Source: Ectocarpus siliculosus (lineage: Eukaryota > Sar > Phaeophyceae > Ectocarpales > Ectocarpaceae). From it: a stretch of 39,893 nt of DNA. Positions 1 through 11,256 of the stretch are shown here, piece by piece; the stretch's first letter is position 1; the number at the start of each line of letters is the position of its first letter. The stretch covers positions 3,912,161-3,952,053 of the forward strand of contig FN649748.1 of assembly GCA_000310025.1 (NCBI GenBank). The letters are read 5' to 3'. Made by a program: the position numbers and the translations under genes. The notes beneath the pieces were generated by a model. It did not search any database and had not been told where the DNA came from. It was given only the letters and a program-made list of their open reading frames with translations.

Positions 1-3000
1 CCTAAGGCAAGTCACCTCGCCGTACTCCCACTGCTTGCCGTGTCGACCAGCACGCCCCCCTGTTGGTGCAATTCACACATTCACAGCGCATTGCGGGCAA
101 TACAGAGGGTCGAGCAAAATTTGACAACTTGAGTTGGAATGGACGGAACGCCCAACAAACAGCAGTAGGTGTTGTTGACGCCGTGCTGTATTGACACCGT
201 ACTGTATTGCGGAGAAAACAGAGGATCGCGCAAAAACTGATAAACATGACTCGTTTCAGAAGGAACGCTCAACAGTATATACGTGTTGTCGACACCGCAT
301 TGCAGAGAAGGTGGAGGGTCGCCCAATAATTGACAACGTGACATGGATCAGATGTAACGCCCTTACCCACCGTGCATATGTCCTACAACAGAGGCACACA
401 CAGTCAAACATACGCATACGTCGACACACTTTTAAGCTCACTCACCAATCTGCTTGAGCATGGTCGGGGGCAGCTTGACGGCGGCTCTCCCACCGCCGGT
501 CCGCTTAGAAACAGCGTGAAACACGACCCTGTTCGCGGTGCCGATCGAGTCAGCAGTGACGTCAGCGGATCGTGTTAGCAGTCACGCCAGCGAATGGTTT
601 CGTCAGCAACGGGTTTTTGTTCACCGGGTGCCAACCGGGAGGTCACGACAAAAAAAACGGGATGAACGCATGCCGGAAGAATCGCAGCACCACAGTGGAC
701 GTTGTTTTTCTCACACCGAAGGTTTAATCTGCTATTTACACAAAAAAATAAGCCCGGTTTCCCTCCACTCACTGAAAAGAGCTCAGCACATCCCTTTCGA
801 TTATGGTTATGGGGTACCTCGAACGGGTGGTATTTCTCAAGCATTTTCTAGAAAATATCGTGCTGGTGTATGCATGAGGAGGACACCAGATGGGCCGGGG
901 TGCTTCAGCCGCTGGCTCCTCGTTCAGCGTAGTTCCGAAAAGGGAGGTGAGGCCCCCGTCGAGCACAGTGGACATCAACATCAATAACGTGTACGTTGTA
1001 GTAGCATACAGAAGCCGAAATCACACTATTAGACTAGTCAGCCCTGACTAGTCTAATGGTTTGATTTCGGCTTGTATGAGCAGGGTGGATACATGTGTCA
1101 GCAAGAATTTTTGTTATTGTTGTCATTGTTGTTGATGGCCCTTTCATCGTTGTTGCTGTTGTTGTTGATGGTGCAATGAGACGATTGATCAACACAAACA
1201 AGTCGCTACCGTTCGCTACGGACACCGACGGATCAGCCGCTCAAGACAAAACAAACAGAGCATCTCTTATGCATAGGAGGAACGTAGAATAGAAGCAACA
1301 AGGGCTGGCGAGGACCGCGGGCTGCAACCCAAGACTTCTATATTTTTGTACCTCACGCTTGAATAACAGTCAAAATGTCTACATCGGAGGGGGGGATACT
1401 AATACTTGAGAAAGTGGGCACAGATACATAAAGAACATTGTTCTTGTTGGTTCGTTCAGGTTCGCTGGGCTCTTGGAGCCAAAAACACGTTATCTTTTGT
1501 GAGCTTTCGAGCTTGGGAAACGTTACTGATTGGCAGCTGGCAGCTGGTTCACCCCAACACATGCTTTACTTTCTTCCATCCTGCATCACGTCTAGATGGC
1601 ACTAGTAGCTGTACTACTATGCATATTTGCTCTGATGAGCCCACTCAGGAGGCGCGCCTTGTAAATCCTATGTACTTGAATCCGGTGACATTTTATTGCC
1701 AACCCCGAGTGGTACCCCAAAACTTTGCCCTATATAAACCACACTGGGATATGAGCACTGGGGGAGGTAGCAGTTCGGCTTCGATTTCAGGATTGCAGCC
1801 TGCCGGGCCTCTTGGAGGGGGGGCGTGGTGTCAGAGGGGAGAAAGCAAAATCATCAGACATGACCAGGAGACTCAAAAGTTTGGGGATTCCATTCAGCAA
1901 ATGACACGGAGGAACAATAAACAGGGGAAGAAACACCCTCCTTGCTCGGTTTCCGGAGGGTATCGAACCCTCAGAACCTCGTTACTAACTCTTAACAAGG
2001 TGATGCAGAAATCGAAACGGGTTGTTTTTTTGAAAAAGGACTTCTCCGGCGCTTCGGCAAAAAACAGACAAAAGGACGGTTCCGGAGGGCATCGAACCCT
2101 CGACCTCGCGATTAACAGTCGCACGCTCTGCCACTGAGCTACGGAACCCCTACATGATTCCATGCTGTGTCGGCGGAATATTGAGTTTCTATATTACGGT
2201 GAGTGTCCTGCCGATGTCCCCCTAGTTCCTGGCGATGACCTTAAGTCTTTTCAAGAAGCGAGTAGTAGGAAGGGCGGACGTAGCGGTTCCATACATCCGT
2301 GACATCCCATCTTCCCTGATTGAAAAAGTGAAAATTCTGCATGTGTTCCATAGTGTCCCGCAAAGGTTCCGTAGCTCAGTGGCAGAGCGTGCGACTGTTA
2401 ATCGCGAGGTCGAGGGTTCGATGCCCTCCGGAACCGTCCTTTTTTCACATCACCTTGGCTTTTTCTTACTCTTCCGCCAGTTTGGGGTGCATATTTCGAT
2501 GCACCAGGCGGGGCTAGACCATAGGCAGCCGCCGTAACACGCACGCGGCATTTTCTTTAAACAAAAAAAAAACTGGGATACGTACGCCTGCTGCATGCAT
2601 CGTATCGCCGTCTCATGGTCGTTTGGTCACCTTCGGATGTTCAGGTTGAGACCCATGCCGACAGCATCGCTTGCCACAAGAACGTCGTAGCCGGTGTCTT
2701 CCGAGTTGAACAAGCGGGCCTTCGCATTCAAAAACGAAAAAAAAAAAAATCGCATAAAAACCGAAAGAGTTGTTGATAACGTACAAACTGATTTTCCTCT
2801 GTTAATTTGTTTATTTTTGTCAATAAATAGTTTGAAAACTACATCGAAAAAACTTGAGCAAGGCATACATCAAGATTAGCGGACTGCACCTTGCTCGCGC
2901 TCTGTACATGACGCGCTTGGCATGTTGACAACACCAACACGTTGAAAAACGGCAACAGAGTGCGGACCGCCGCACCAGCTGCGAAAAGGAGGACGGGTGA

Positions 3001-4529
3001 CTGAAAAAAAACCGGGTGAAGCAGGGAAAAACTACACCGATTTATGTATATATAGTCCGCAGTACAGAATACATACGGGCGCGAAGTCGAAGTAAAAATA
3101 CCAGCGCCCGACGGTAAGCTTCACAGCACCAGTACCTGCAGACAGACAGAGAGTGAATAAACTATTAACATACCGTACGTTTCGTAAGATAACCCCCCCC
3201 CCCCCCCCCTATAAAGAGCTCCCAAATGTTGGTGGTGTCTCTAGTAGGTGTAGGAACGGTGCTCCGTCTCGAAAGGGACGCGTGGTCAATGGTCAAATGA
3301 CTACGGCAAGCAACAAACGGTATTCGGAACTACATATCTTTGTCGTGGAGACAATCGGGCTTTAAAAATCGGCCCAGGAGGTGTGGTATCTCACGTAGCC
3401 TGCGCCAGTACGGTCGTCCGGCTTGGACGGACGGCCAACACGACACCGCTTCGTCACATAGAACACAACAGAGCAACTCCGAAACATGCTCCTTACATCA
3501 ACGCAATCGCAGAGCAGTAGTTCAAGGGTCTCAGTTCGCGAAAAACTGGCAACATGTCGACACCCGTTTTTAAACTTTCTCTTTTTTTCTTTCTAAGCCA
3601 TGCCTTGCTGTCGAAAGAGCTTCCCGATCACAGGCTCTGTTACCGTTGCGGTGTAAAAAAAATGGAGAACCAAAACTCGAGCTCAAGTCCATCGAACCTC
3701 GGGGGGGGGAGGGGGAGGGGTGGCGGCATGTGAAGCCACCTGCGGTGCAGGCTCCAGCCACGCCAGTTGCGGAATCGAACGGTTTTGGGCTGCTTCGGTT
3801 ACCGTTCACGTACCCACCTGATGGGCTCGAGTCTCCTGCGGCAGCGAGCCGTAGATGACGCAGCACTTGTGAGGAGTCTTGCTCTCGATCTCTTTCTTGA
3901 TGCTGAAAATGTCCTTGCGGCTGAAGGCTACGACGGCATCGCCTGAAAGCATCGGCAACGAGTTAAATTTTGAGTTGAGTTCGATTAGACCACAGAGCAA
4001 CACATCAGCAGCGAAGCAGATTCCCACTCCTTTCTGCGCCAGTATTCCTAGCCAACCACACCACTTGTGACAGCAGTGCCGAGACCATCCTTAGCAACGG
4101 TGCGGAGCACATCCTTACCCGGCAAGAAAAAGAAACAAAAAAAACACTCATAGGAACATTCAATATCATTGCTACCAACAGCCCGCAACGCATGTTTCAA
4201 GACCCAACCATGTGGTTTTGCAGCTGCAAGCACCCACCAATCAAAGCAACCTCCGACTCGCTGCTGGACCGTTGTACGGCAGTACTGCTGCAGCTTGTCC
4301 CCTATCGACAAGCTCAGCGAAAACGGGCTGTGCATGCAAGGGAGCTGAAAAAACGAAAAAAACATTTATCACCCTAGTTTCGCGGTGTGCTTCTGGCCTT
4401 TCGGATGCTCGTCAACCTATCTCTTGTCTCTTGCGGAAACGACGAAGCAAAGCCGCAGTGACGTCAACCATATCTCAACACATTACCACGTCGTTTCTTT
4501 CTTTCCACATCTCTGTCTCTGTCTCTGTC

Positions 4530-4588
<59 letters not shown>

Positions 4589-7500
4589 TCTCTCCGTTTG
4601 TGTGTCTCTCCGCCCATCTCTCTCGCTATCTCTCTTTCTGCCCACCTGTCTCTGTCTCTCTTCACCCATCGTTCCCACCTATGTCTCTGTGCAGCTATCT
4701 CTCTGTCCCCACCTCTCCATCTATTTCTGCCGCCTCTCTCTACCTCTCAGTTCCTACATCAAACCCATGTATCGTACCAAAACCATCTGTTTATCTATTT
4801 ATCGATATTCTTCTATTTCTCGCCTGGTTGGATGTTTTTGTAGTTGTTGCCTAGGCTTTCTTCTGCACACACCAGCTCGGTCTTGCGCTGGTACTCCCTC
4901 AGCTCGAAATCATCCCCCGTCTGCCCAGCATACAGCAGTGTAGCAACGGCAGGCGCACGGGACGTTCAAGGTTCGGACAAGAAGAATACCATGCGAGTAG
5001 CAGCAGCAGCAGCAGAACCACCACCAGCAGCAGAATTTCGCAAGAACGGTCAACCAAACCTACAGCGTGCGGCTCGTTGAAGTCCGCCATAACCTACACA
5101 ATCCAGTCGTTACAAACTCTCGTAGCCTGATCTTACTCCTTGATCTCGCACCCGAAAAAAGCGGAACTATACATAAAAATTACATATGACAAGAAGGGTA
5201 AGCGTTGTTTGTTCATTCCTGCTCGTTAAGCGATCCAGCCTGGCCATCGTGCATGTAAAGTCAGCAGCGGCCAATTTGAAATGTTCGATCGTTCTACCCT
5301 ACAGCACTAGCTTCTCCTTGTCGCTCTCCGCCCTCAAGTTATTACTGTACCTGAGCTGGGATTCGATCCCCTCCCTCCTTCCATACACCCACGATGTCCC
5401 TAGTTTGCCCTTCTCTGTGTATTTCTCCGACGCGGAAAGCCTGACACCTTCTACCAAACTCCCCAAAATACCTGACTGACTTGCAGCTATTTAGGTGTAA
5501 ACAATACCATCCACAACCGAATCGACCCAAGTTTGTATTGGCCATGCATGACAGCGTAGGTCGGACCTGGTCCGCTCCCTTCGTCCCAATGATTACCCTC
5601 AGAAGAACCCAATTACGACAACAAGCAAATGCAACACTCATGACTTCACCCTAATCTAATCGGACTAAATTGAGACTCTTCTCACTTCCTTGGCCATGGT
5701 TAAATCCTTGGCCATGGGTTAAATAAAACCGCTCGCTTCGTGCAAACGACAACTCCAAGACAAGCCAATTTCCAACCACAAACAGACCCCCAACACTCGA
5801 GCTCAACCTTCACTCGAGTCCAATCCGGACACTCTCACCTCCTTCGCCATGGCCTCCACTAGGACTGCTCCCTCCATCCCCCCGCAGACGTGTATCTCCG
5901 GACAGTTGAGGCCAAGAACAGCCTTCGGAGATTCGCGAAGAACCACGCGAGGGTCGGGCGTTGCGATTAACTTCAAACGCTCCAGACACGAGCTTTGAAA
6001 AACAAATACATAGAAGGAAGCCAATAGGTGACATCATCTCTGCTATCTTACGTTGCGCTCGCGCGTTCTACGTCGTTGTTTTTTTCTCGCTTTTCCATTT
6101 ATTTATTTTTTCGACAAGCTAACAACGGTCCCCGAGGTACGACACGCCCGCAGCATTTCACCCATGTGCAGTTTTCGTTTTTTGTTTGTCGCTTTCCATG
6201 CTTGCGAGAAGCTAACAACGGTCCGTAAGGACGCCCGCCCGCCCGTAGTATCTCACCCATGTCCAGCGTGGGGCTGGTTGCCTCATCTACATCGTACGTT
6301 TTTCTTTTTCTTTTCTTAATATTCCGTAACGAATCCATCTTTGTCTATCCGTAGACAAGGGTCCAGGACAAATTAGCAATGCAGTTTTCGTTTCTCGCGT
6401 TTTCCATGTTTTCGACAAGCTAAGAGTCAGCGGCGTCTCACCGATGTCCACCTTGGGCCTCGCTGCCTCATCTCTACCACTGTATCGTACGTTTTATCTA
6501 ACGCTTTCAAGAAGCTACATGTACCAGCGGGGTCTCACCGATGTCCAACTTGGCCCCCGCTGCTCGTCCGCCAGCATCTGTATCTCGTCAATCACGGCCA
6601 CCTCGTACTCGTTGACGGTCGAAGCCATCTCGATCGTGCAGGAAACGTGGGTGGCGAAAGGCACCTCTCGCTTCTCTTGCCCCGTCATGAGGCTGCAGTA
6701 TACCCCTTGGCTGTTCAGCTGTTCGTTGATGGCAGGGGGAGGGGGGGGTACGTGAAAAACACAAAAGGTTTTGTCACGCTGGGGGTCCATGAACACAAGC
6801 ACAAGTTTTGGATGGGTGTGTGAGCGTGTGCTGAGAAGCATCAACTCGCTCATTGTTGCGACAAGAGGTACATACTACGGCAAAGGAAGCAGGACGGCAC
6901 CAACACCACCAACGATAACACCAATAACACCCATATGCACGCAAAACACCAATATGCCCGCTAAACAAAATGGAGTATTCACACATCAGGAATGGTACCA
7001 ACAACGACAACAACCAACAGCAACAACAACAACACGACACCACCAACAACCACAATGAGCGCGTCGCACCTGCTCGTACACCTCCAGCGCCAGCAGCCGA
7101 AGCGGCCCGCAGAACAGTCCCGCCGGCCCGTCCCCCGGCTGCCTGTCGGCGCCGGCCTTCTTGAGGCGCTCGATCGCTTGGTACGTCTTGCCGGAGTTGG
7201 TTGGTCCTACGCATAAAAACGGCGTTTTGTTTTTGTGTGTGTACGTGTTGCGGGTGGGTGGTGCGGCAGGCGTTACTACTACTGTACTGCTATCGTGGCA
7301 CGCACACGTAAACAGTGGCGGTTTCGCCGTGAAGCAAAAACGTTAAATGTAGGGATGGTGGCATAGGTGTGAGGTGGAGGGTGGGTAGGGATGTGAGGAC
7401 GTCGGGGAGCGGGAGGGGGGGTTCGCTGTTTACTACACGAGAGAGGTGGGGTAGTAGGTGAGTGTACATTCTTGCCGCGGAGCCGCTGCTGTTGTACGTA

Positions 7501-10500
7501 CCTCCGTGGTAAATGATGCGGCGTTTTCTCAGCCTCGCGAGCGGGAATCCTTGCTGAGGGTTCCTCAGATCTACGATGCTGTCCATGCGCTTCGTCGCCT
7601 CGATCTCGTCGGCGTAGCTTTCCTGCGCCAGCTCGACCAACCTACCACGTACGGAAGGAACTTGTGAGTCAAAGTACAACTGCGGAGGCACCGCCAAAAG
7701 AAGAAACAAAAGATACATACTGTTGTAGCCGAAACAGGTCGACAGCCGGAGGGAACGGCAAATCTATCCATACACCGAACTGAACGAAGGTTCATCTGCG
7801 AAGATAAAAGATGCGACATTCGACCCACGGACATCGGACCGGAGGGCCAAAAAAAACGAAAAGAAACAGTATAGAAGAATAGCTACAGTGTGTGTGCGGG
7901 GTGTTTAGTGCCGGTTGGATAGTGCTGGTTGCCGGTACAGTGCCGGCGTTTTCGGCGACACACAGGGAATCACCAAAATCGTTCTGTGCTTTGAATACTG
8001 CCGTTGTCCGGAATTCTCTTGGGCACTTACCGGCAATGACCCCCCACTGTATTCCTTTGCGCAAACAAACAACAAGCACCCGGCAGGGCTACCGCACGCA
8101 TGTACCTTGGGATCAAACCCTTCTCCACTACGTCGTTGCGTTCCTTGACGAACGGTCCCTCACGTCCCCGCTTGGGCTGCTTGGACGAGAACGTGAACGA
8201 TCGCCCGGAGGTGGTCCTTGTCCTAATGGGTCTTTTCATGAGGACAGCGTCGGCCTGGAACTTGGGGTGGTAGCACAGAGAGGACATTTCCTCCTGCAGT
8301 TTTTGTCCGGCTTCACCTGTTCCGGTTGTGTTTCGTTTTTCGCGCGCGGGGAGGGGCCGTTGGTTGATGGCTGCACATTAAATCTACAACGTTAAAGAGT
8401 TGTTGAACAACAAAACAAACCCATCTTCTCAATCCACACATAAGAAAAGTCCAGATTGAATTAGCAGTTGCCTGGTAATTCTGCTTTTTATTTCTGAAAA
8501 TTTATATACACACGCTATGGCATGCGATCAGGTCGTTCGTGATCACCACCGCCATGTCGAAATAAAAAAAAGACATGGGTGTAAGATTGTGTGTGGCAGT
8601 TAAATACATCGTCTTGCATGTCGCCTGCTTGCATGTCGCCTGCGACGTCTGACTGTCCTGGGGACACTGCAACGCTTCACTAGGCCTACAAGCACATCTC
8701 AAGTCCGAAACTACGTACGTACACCAGACCAGCTTGCGATGAGCAAAACAGAAACACAGGATGATGCGTAGAACTACCTTCGTGGGTACCATGCTGTTCA
8801 GACGCCAAGACGCCTGAAAATGATAAATCACTGACTAATCCCCGGACCAACGCTGCTCTCCAAGCTCGGTGTCACAAACAACGCGCACCATCGATAATCT
8901 TGTCGGTGTACGTGTCGGGTGATGTGATGTCCTAATCTAAGTTGGTGGGCGGCAAACAAGAGGCAACTATAACTATCTATGGCCGTTTCGACTATTCGCA
9001 ATATTTTGGTGGTTGCCGGCAGGTTTACACGTGCGAACGTGTAGTGAGGCCGCCAGGCAAGCGTATTCACGGATGCGCGAACAGCGGTGAGTGCCGTATA
9101 CGCGCTTGCTGACAGCCCGCGTCAGAATACAACGTGATTACCAACGCTACTGCAAAAAAGACGAGAGTCACACCTCCGTGCATTACTATCCATTACACCT
9201 TCCGTAAGTAGGTAGGTTTCATGCACCTGGAAATGCGGTGTCGGGGTGATCCAAGACCAGGTCCTCAAACACCCGCAGCAGCTTGGACATCGTGTGCTAC
9301 GTTAAGGCGACGACGACAAGGAAAGGGAAACACGTCAGAGAGAGAGGGGGGGGGGGGAGGGGGGGGGTGCGAAGAGAGGATAGGGGAATGGGGAATTACC
9401 CTCGATTGAGTGTGCGTTGTTGTACATGTACATACACAATTCCGTTCTGGTGATATACCCCATAACGGCTTCGATTAAACATGGACGACGACACGAGGAC
9501 CACTCTATCAACAGAGACAGGAAAAAACAAGTTGAAGTCGAGCCCGGGTCTTCATCACATTGCAACAGCAATCAGTTTGAACACACGACCTTTCGGATAT
9601 GGCGATTCGCTCGTCCCGAGTATAGTAGTCTTAACGAAGAGATGGTTTTGCCAACGACAACCGCGAAAAATTGAGGTACAAAATGCCACAAAGCCTGGCA
9701 GAAACGCTCGACACCGAGCGATCGGCACACACGGCCGAGGCAATCCGAAGATGGCCACCTTCGCAAACAAGAAAGCTTTGCTACCAGTTTGACACGCTCG
9801 CGTGTGAACAAGGCTGTAGCACCACCGAGACTTGCCCGCACGAGATTCTCCTCAACAAACTCGCCTTCGAAATGTGGTGGCGGGCGAGCATCTCCTGCAC
9901 CCCGTAGTCGCTCGCGAGTCCCTTCAGCAGCCACCTCAGCTTCTTCTTGGCGTGAACGTTCTTCCACGCAGACCCCTGCTGCTGAGAGTACGAATCCTCG
10001 CTACCCTCCCCTCCTCCTCCCCATCCCTCCGATGCGGCCGCTGCTTGCTTCCCTCGCCCGCCCCGACCCAGAGATCCCCCCCCCCTTCCATCCCCAGTGG
10101 CGTCCCCCCCCCTACGGTTTCTCCTTCCGCGGCGCGATTCGTCTGCGCTCTTCGACCGCGGAGTCCCCTCGCCGCTCGCTGGCTTGGCCCCGTCACCGCT
10201 CATGCCGGTGATCGGTCCTGCCGCTTCTCCAACGGGCACCTCGTTCAGCTCCCCGGTCTCCGACTCAGCAGCGGGTGCTATTCCTCCTCCGCCTGAAACC
10301 GCTGAGGGGGGTTCGTGTTGTAGCTCGTTGGCGGTGCCTTCGACGGCGCGCGCCGCCCCTCTCCTGCCACGCCCCCGCGAACGCCTGCGCCGAGTTTTCC
10401 CGGAAATTTCCTCGAGCTGCGGCGGCTCCGTCCCGAACTTCCTCTCCAGCTCCGCGTTCAGCGCCGCCTCTCTTCTACTATCCAGGTCCGTGATGACTGC

Positions 10501-11256
10501 ATCCTCGCTACTGATGCGGCTGCTGGTTTCCTGGCGTGTTGTTGCGATCGGCGGTACGGTGTCCGGGGCCGCCAAGTCACCATCGTCAGGCCCCAGGCCT
10601 CCGCGAGCAGTCGTGTTTGTCGTCGCGTGGAGTTCGTCAGAGCTAGGGCGGCTGTCCGAGCTATTAGGCGTCGACCACTCACCGATGACGGCAGTCGATT
10701 CGCTGGAAGTCGTGGCCATCGTTGCCGGAGGAGACAACGTCACGGAGCTGCCCGCAGCAGTCGGGGTGGCCACGTCGGGTTCGCTGGCCTCGGCCGCAGC
10801 GGCAGCGGCAGCAGCAGCACTAGAATCCGCACTGGTCTCGACACCTCCGCTGCCAGCATCATTGTTGACGCTCGGGCCGACAACCCCTCCTCGCATCGAC
10901 GACAGCTGGTCCCGCCGAGCAAGGCCCGTTCGCTGGTGCATCATGTTCTGGTACCTGACCCACTCCGTCTTCCCTTTCTTCCTCGCCAGCTGGGTGGGCC
11001 TCCTGCCACAGCCTGCTTGGCGTCCCAAGCCCACGCCCGGCGACGACGACAAGCTATTAGCGCCCGGCGCCGAGCCGCCGCTAAAGTGCTGTTGGCGGGC
11101 TGCTGGGACCTGTCGGGTGGAGCCGATCCGCGTGCTGCGACACCTAGCGGTGGTGGCGTGAGCAAGAGCACCGAGGCGCGAGCATCGTGACACGGCAACG
11201 GCGCTGGTACTCAGGGTCGAGCGTCCCAAGCCGTAGGTTCGCCTGGCCGCGAGCAT
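1..11256 (-). CDS. SUV3: SUV3-type mitochondrial ATP-dependent RNA helicase, 12 exons, 3'-incomplete
   Basis: Predicted mitochondrial DExH-family RNA helicase (SUPV3L1 family), the helicase of the mitochondrial RNA degradosome. Exons (minus strand, 5' to 3'): 11256-9865, 9296-9227, 8316-8106, 7641-7502, 7206-7070, 6718-6539, 5922-5839, 4920-4824, 3942-3818, 2719-2631, 528-446, 59-1. All phases join, giving 889 codons so far; the rest lies left of the window. Residues 1-464 (exon 1) are low-complexity; the first ATG begins an Arg/Ser/Ala-rich stretch ([19 protein letters not shown]) typical of a mitochondrial transit peptide. Walker A GPTNSGKT is at about 605-612, motif II DEIQ at 694-697, [16 protein letters not shown] at about 827-842 and QIGGRAGR at 868-875. 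These match my memory of human and plant SUV3 in order and spacing. Most introns are GT-AG; introns 1 and 8 need GC donors (gcgagt at 9864, gcgaga at 4823). The join from exon 1 to exon 2 is the least certain, so the N-terminus could differ. Confidence 0.88.
446..528 (-). CDS. SUV3: SUV3 exon 11 (small internal exon)
   Basis: An 83-nt exon too short to show as an ORF. It was found because it must bridge the SUV3 motif ending LNIRR (2631) and the GRAGR exon at 59-1. It begins after an ag at 530-529, starts in phase 2 (completing Arg), and ends in phase 1 before gtgagtgag at 445. It encodes [12 protein letters not shown] and continues to LPPTMLKQI, matching the family position that precedes the GRAGR motif. 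The split Gly codon joins exactly to exon 12. A 2.1-kb intron carrying tRNA genes separates it from exon 10. Confidence 0.85.
1006..1079. repeat. near-perfect long hairpin in SUV3 intron 10
   Basis: The segment at about 1007-1041 (atacagaagccgaaatca through gactagtcag) is the inverse complement of 1044-1077, apart from a 2-nt bulge and a few mismatches. This gives a stem of about 34 bp around a 2-nt loop. It could be a small foldback element or a precursor-like RNA hairpin. No terminal duplication was recognised. Confidence 0.6.
1951..2008 (-). pseudogene. degenerate tRNA 3' fragment
   Basis: On the minus strand the segment ends with an intact T-arm (GAGGGTTCGATACCCTC) and a CCGG-type acceptor 3' strand, close to the tRNA-Asn genes nearby. 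The anticodon and D-arm part is scrambled and no cloverleaf can be drawn. It is read as a partial, decayed tRNA copy about 70 bp from the intact tRNA-Asn on the same strand. Confidence 0.5.
2077..2148 (-). tRNA. tRNA-Asn (anticodon GTT)
   Basis: A 72-nt cloverleaf: acceptor GGTTCCG pairs with CGGAACC, D stem GCTC/GAGC, anticodon stem TGCGA/TCGCG with loop CTGTTAA (GTT at 34-36), T stem GAGGG/CCCTC, discriminator G. No intron and no encoded CCA. A T-run (gtccttttgtctgtttttt) follows on the minus strand and can serve as a Pol III terminator. The gene lies inside SUV3 intron 10, on the same strand as its host. Confidence 0.96.
2365..2436 (+). tRNA. tRNA-Asn (anticodon GTT)
   Basis: The 72 nt are identical to the copy at 2077-2148 but on the opposite strand, so the two form a head-to-head pair 216 bp apart within SUV3 intron 10. 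A T6 terminator follows directly (gtccttttttcac). The shared gtcctttt just downstream of both genes suggests that some flank was copied with the gene. Confidence 0.96.
3178..3400. repeat. diverged foldback-repeat end in SUV3 intron 9
   Basis: Positions 3341-3397 (cgtggag, then tttaaaaatcggcccagg, then gtgtggtatctcacg) closely resemble the right terminal inverted repeat of the foldback element at 27210-27268. A weak candidate for the opposite end (cgtaagataac followed by about 19 C) is at 3185-3209. The rest of intron 9 (2720-3817) shows no gene. Confidence 0.4.
4511..4587 (+). repeat. (TCTG)n/(TC)n microsatellite
   Basis: A pyrimidine microsatellite in SUV3 intron 8: tctctg units, then tctg units, then about 14 tc units, with a degenerate C/T-rich tail to about 4745. 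The Ser/Leu-rich open frames across it are repeat artefacts. SUV3 is read from the other strand, so its transcript would carry the GA/CAGA version. Confidence 0.9.
6113..6545 (-). repeat. tandem copies of the SUV3 exon 6 / donor junction in intron 6
   Basis: Read on the minus strand, exon 6 ends with ggacatcg and donor gtgaga (6544-6533). Diverged copies of this junction with flanking sequence recur downstream near 6476-6437 (ggacatcggtgaga intact), 6290-6249 (ggacatgggtgaga) and, weaker, 6175-6155. The flank gaagctaacaacggtcc recurs at about 6115 and 6209, and shorter forms occur at 6416 and 6520. The period is irregular, about 95-190 bp. Confidence 0.7.

Noticed and set aside
4212-4943. 243-codon Ser/Leu-rich ORF
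   Set aside because: Driven by the pyrimidine microsatellite in SUV3 intron 8, on the opposite strand to a SUV3 exon at 4920-4824.
8502-8831. possible extra SUV3 exon (minus ORF ending in an [11 protein letters not shown] stretch)
   Set aside because: Exon 2 (ending at 9227, phase 1) joins exon 3 (8316) perfectly without it, and the ORF shows no family similarity.
10097-11161. 354-codon plus-strand ORF
   Set aside because: It is antisense to SUV3 exon 1 and arises from GC-rich, biased codons. Its Pro/Ser/Ala-rich translation has no domain, and the minus-strand frame has a transit-like start and joins to helicase exons.
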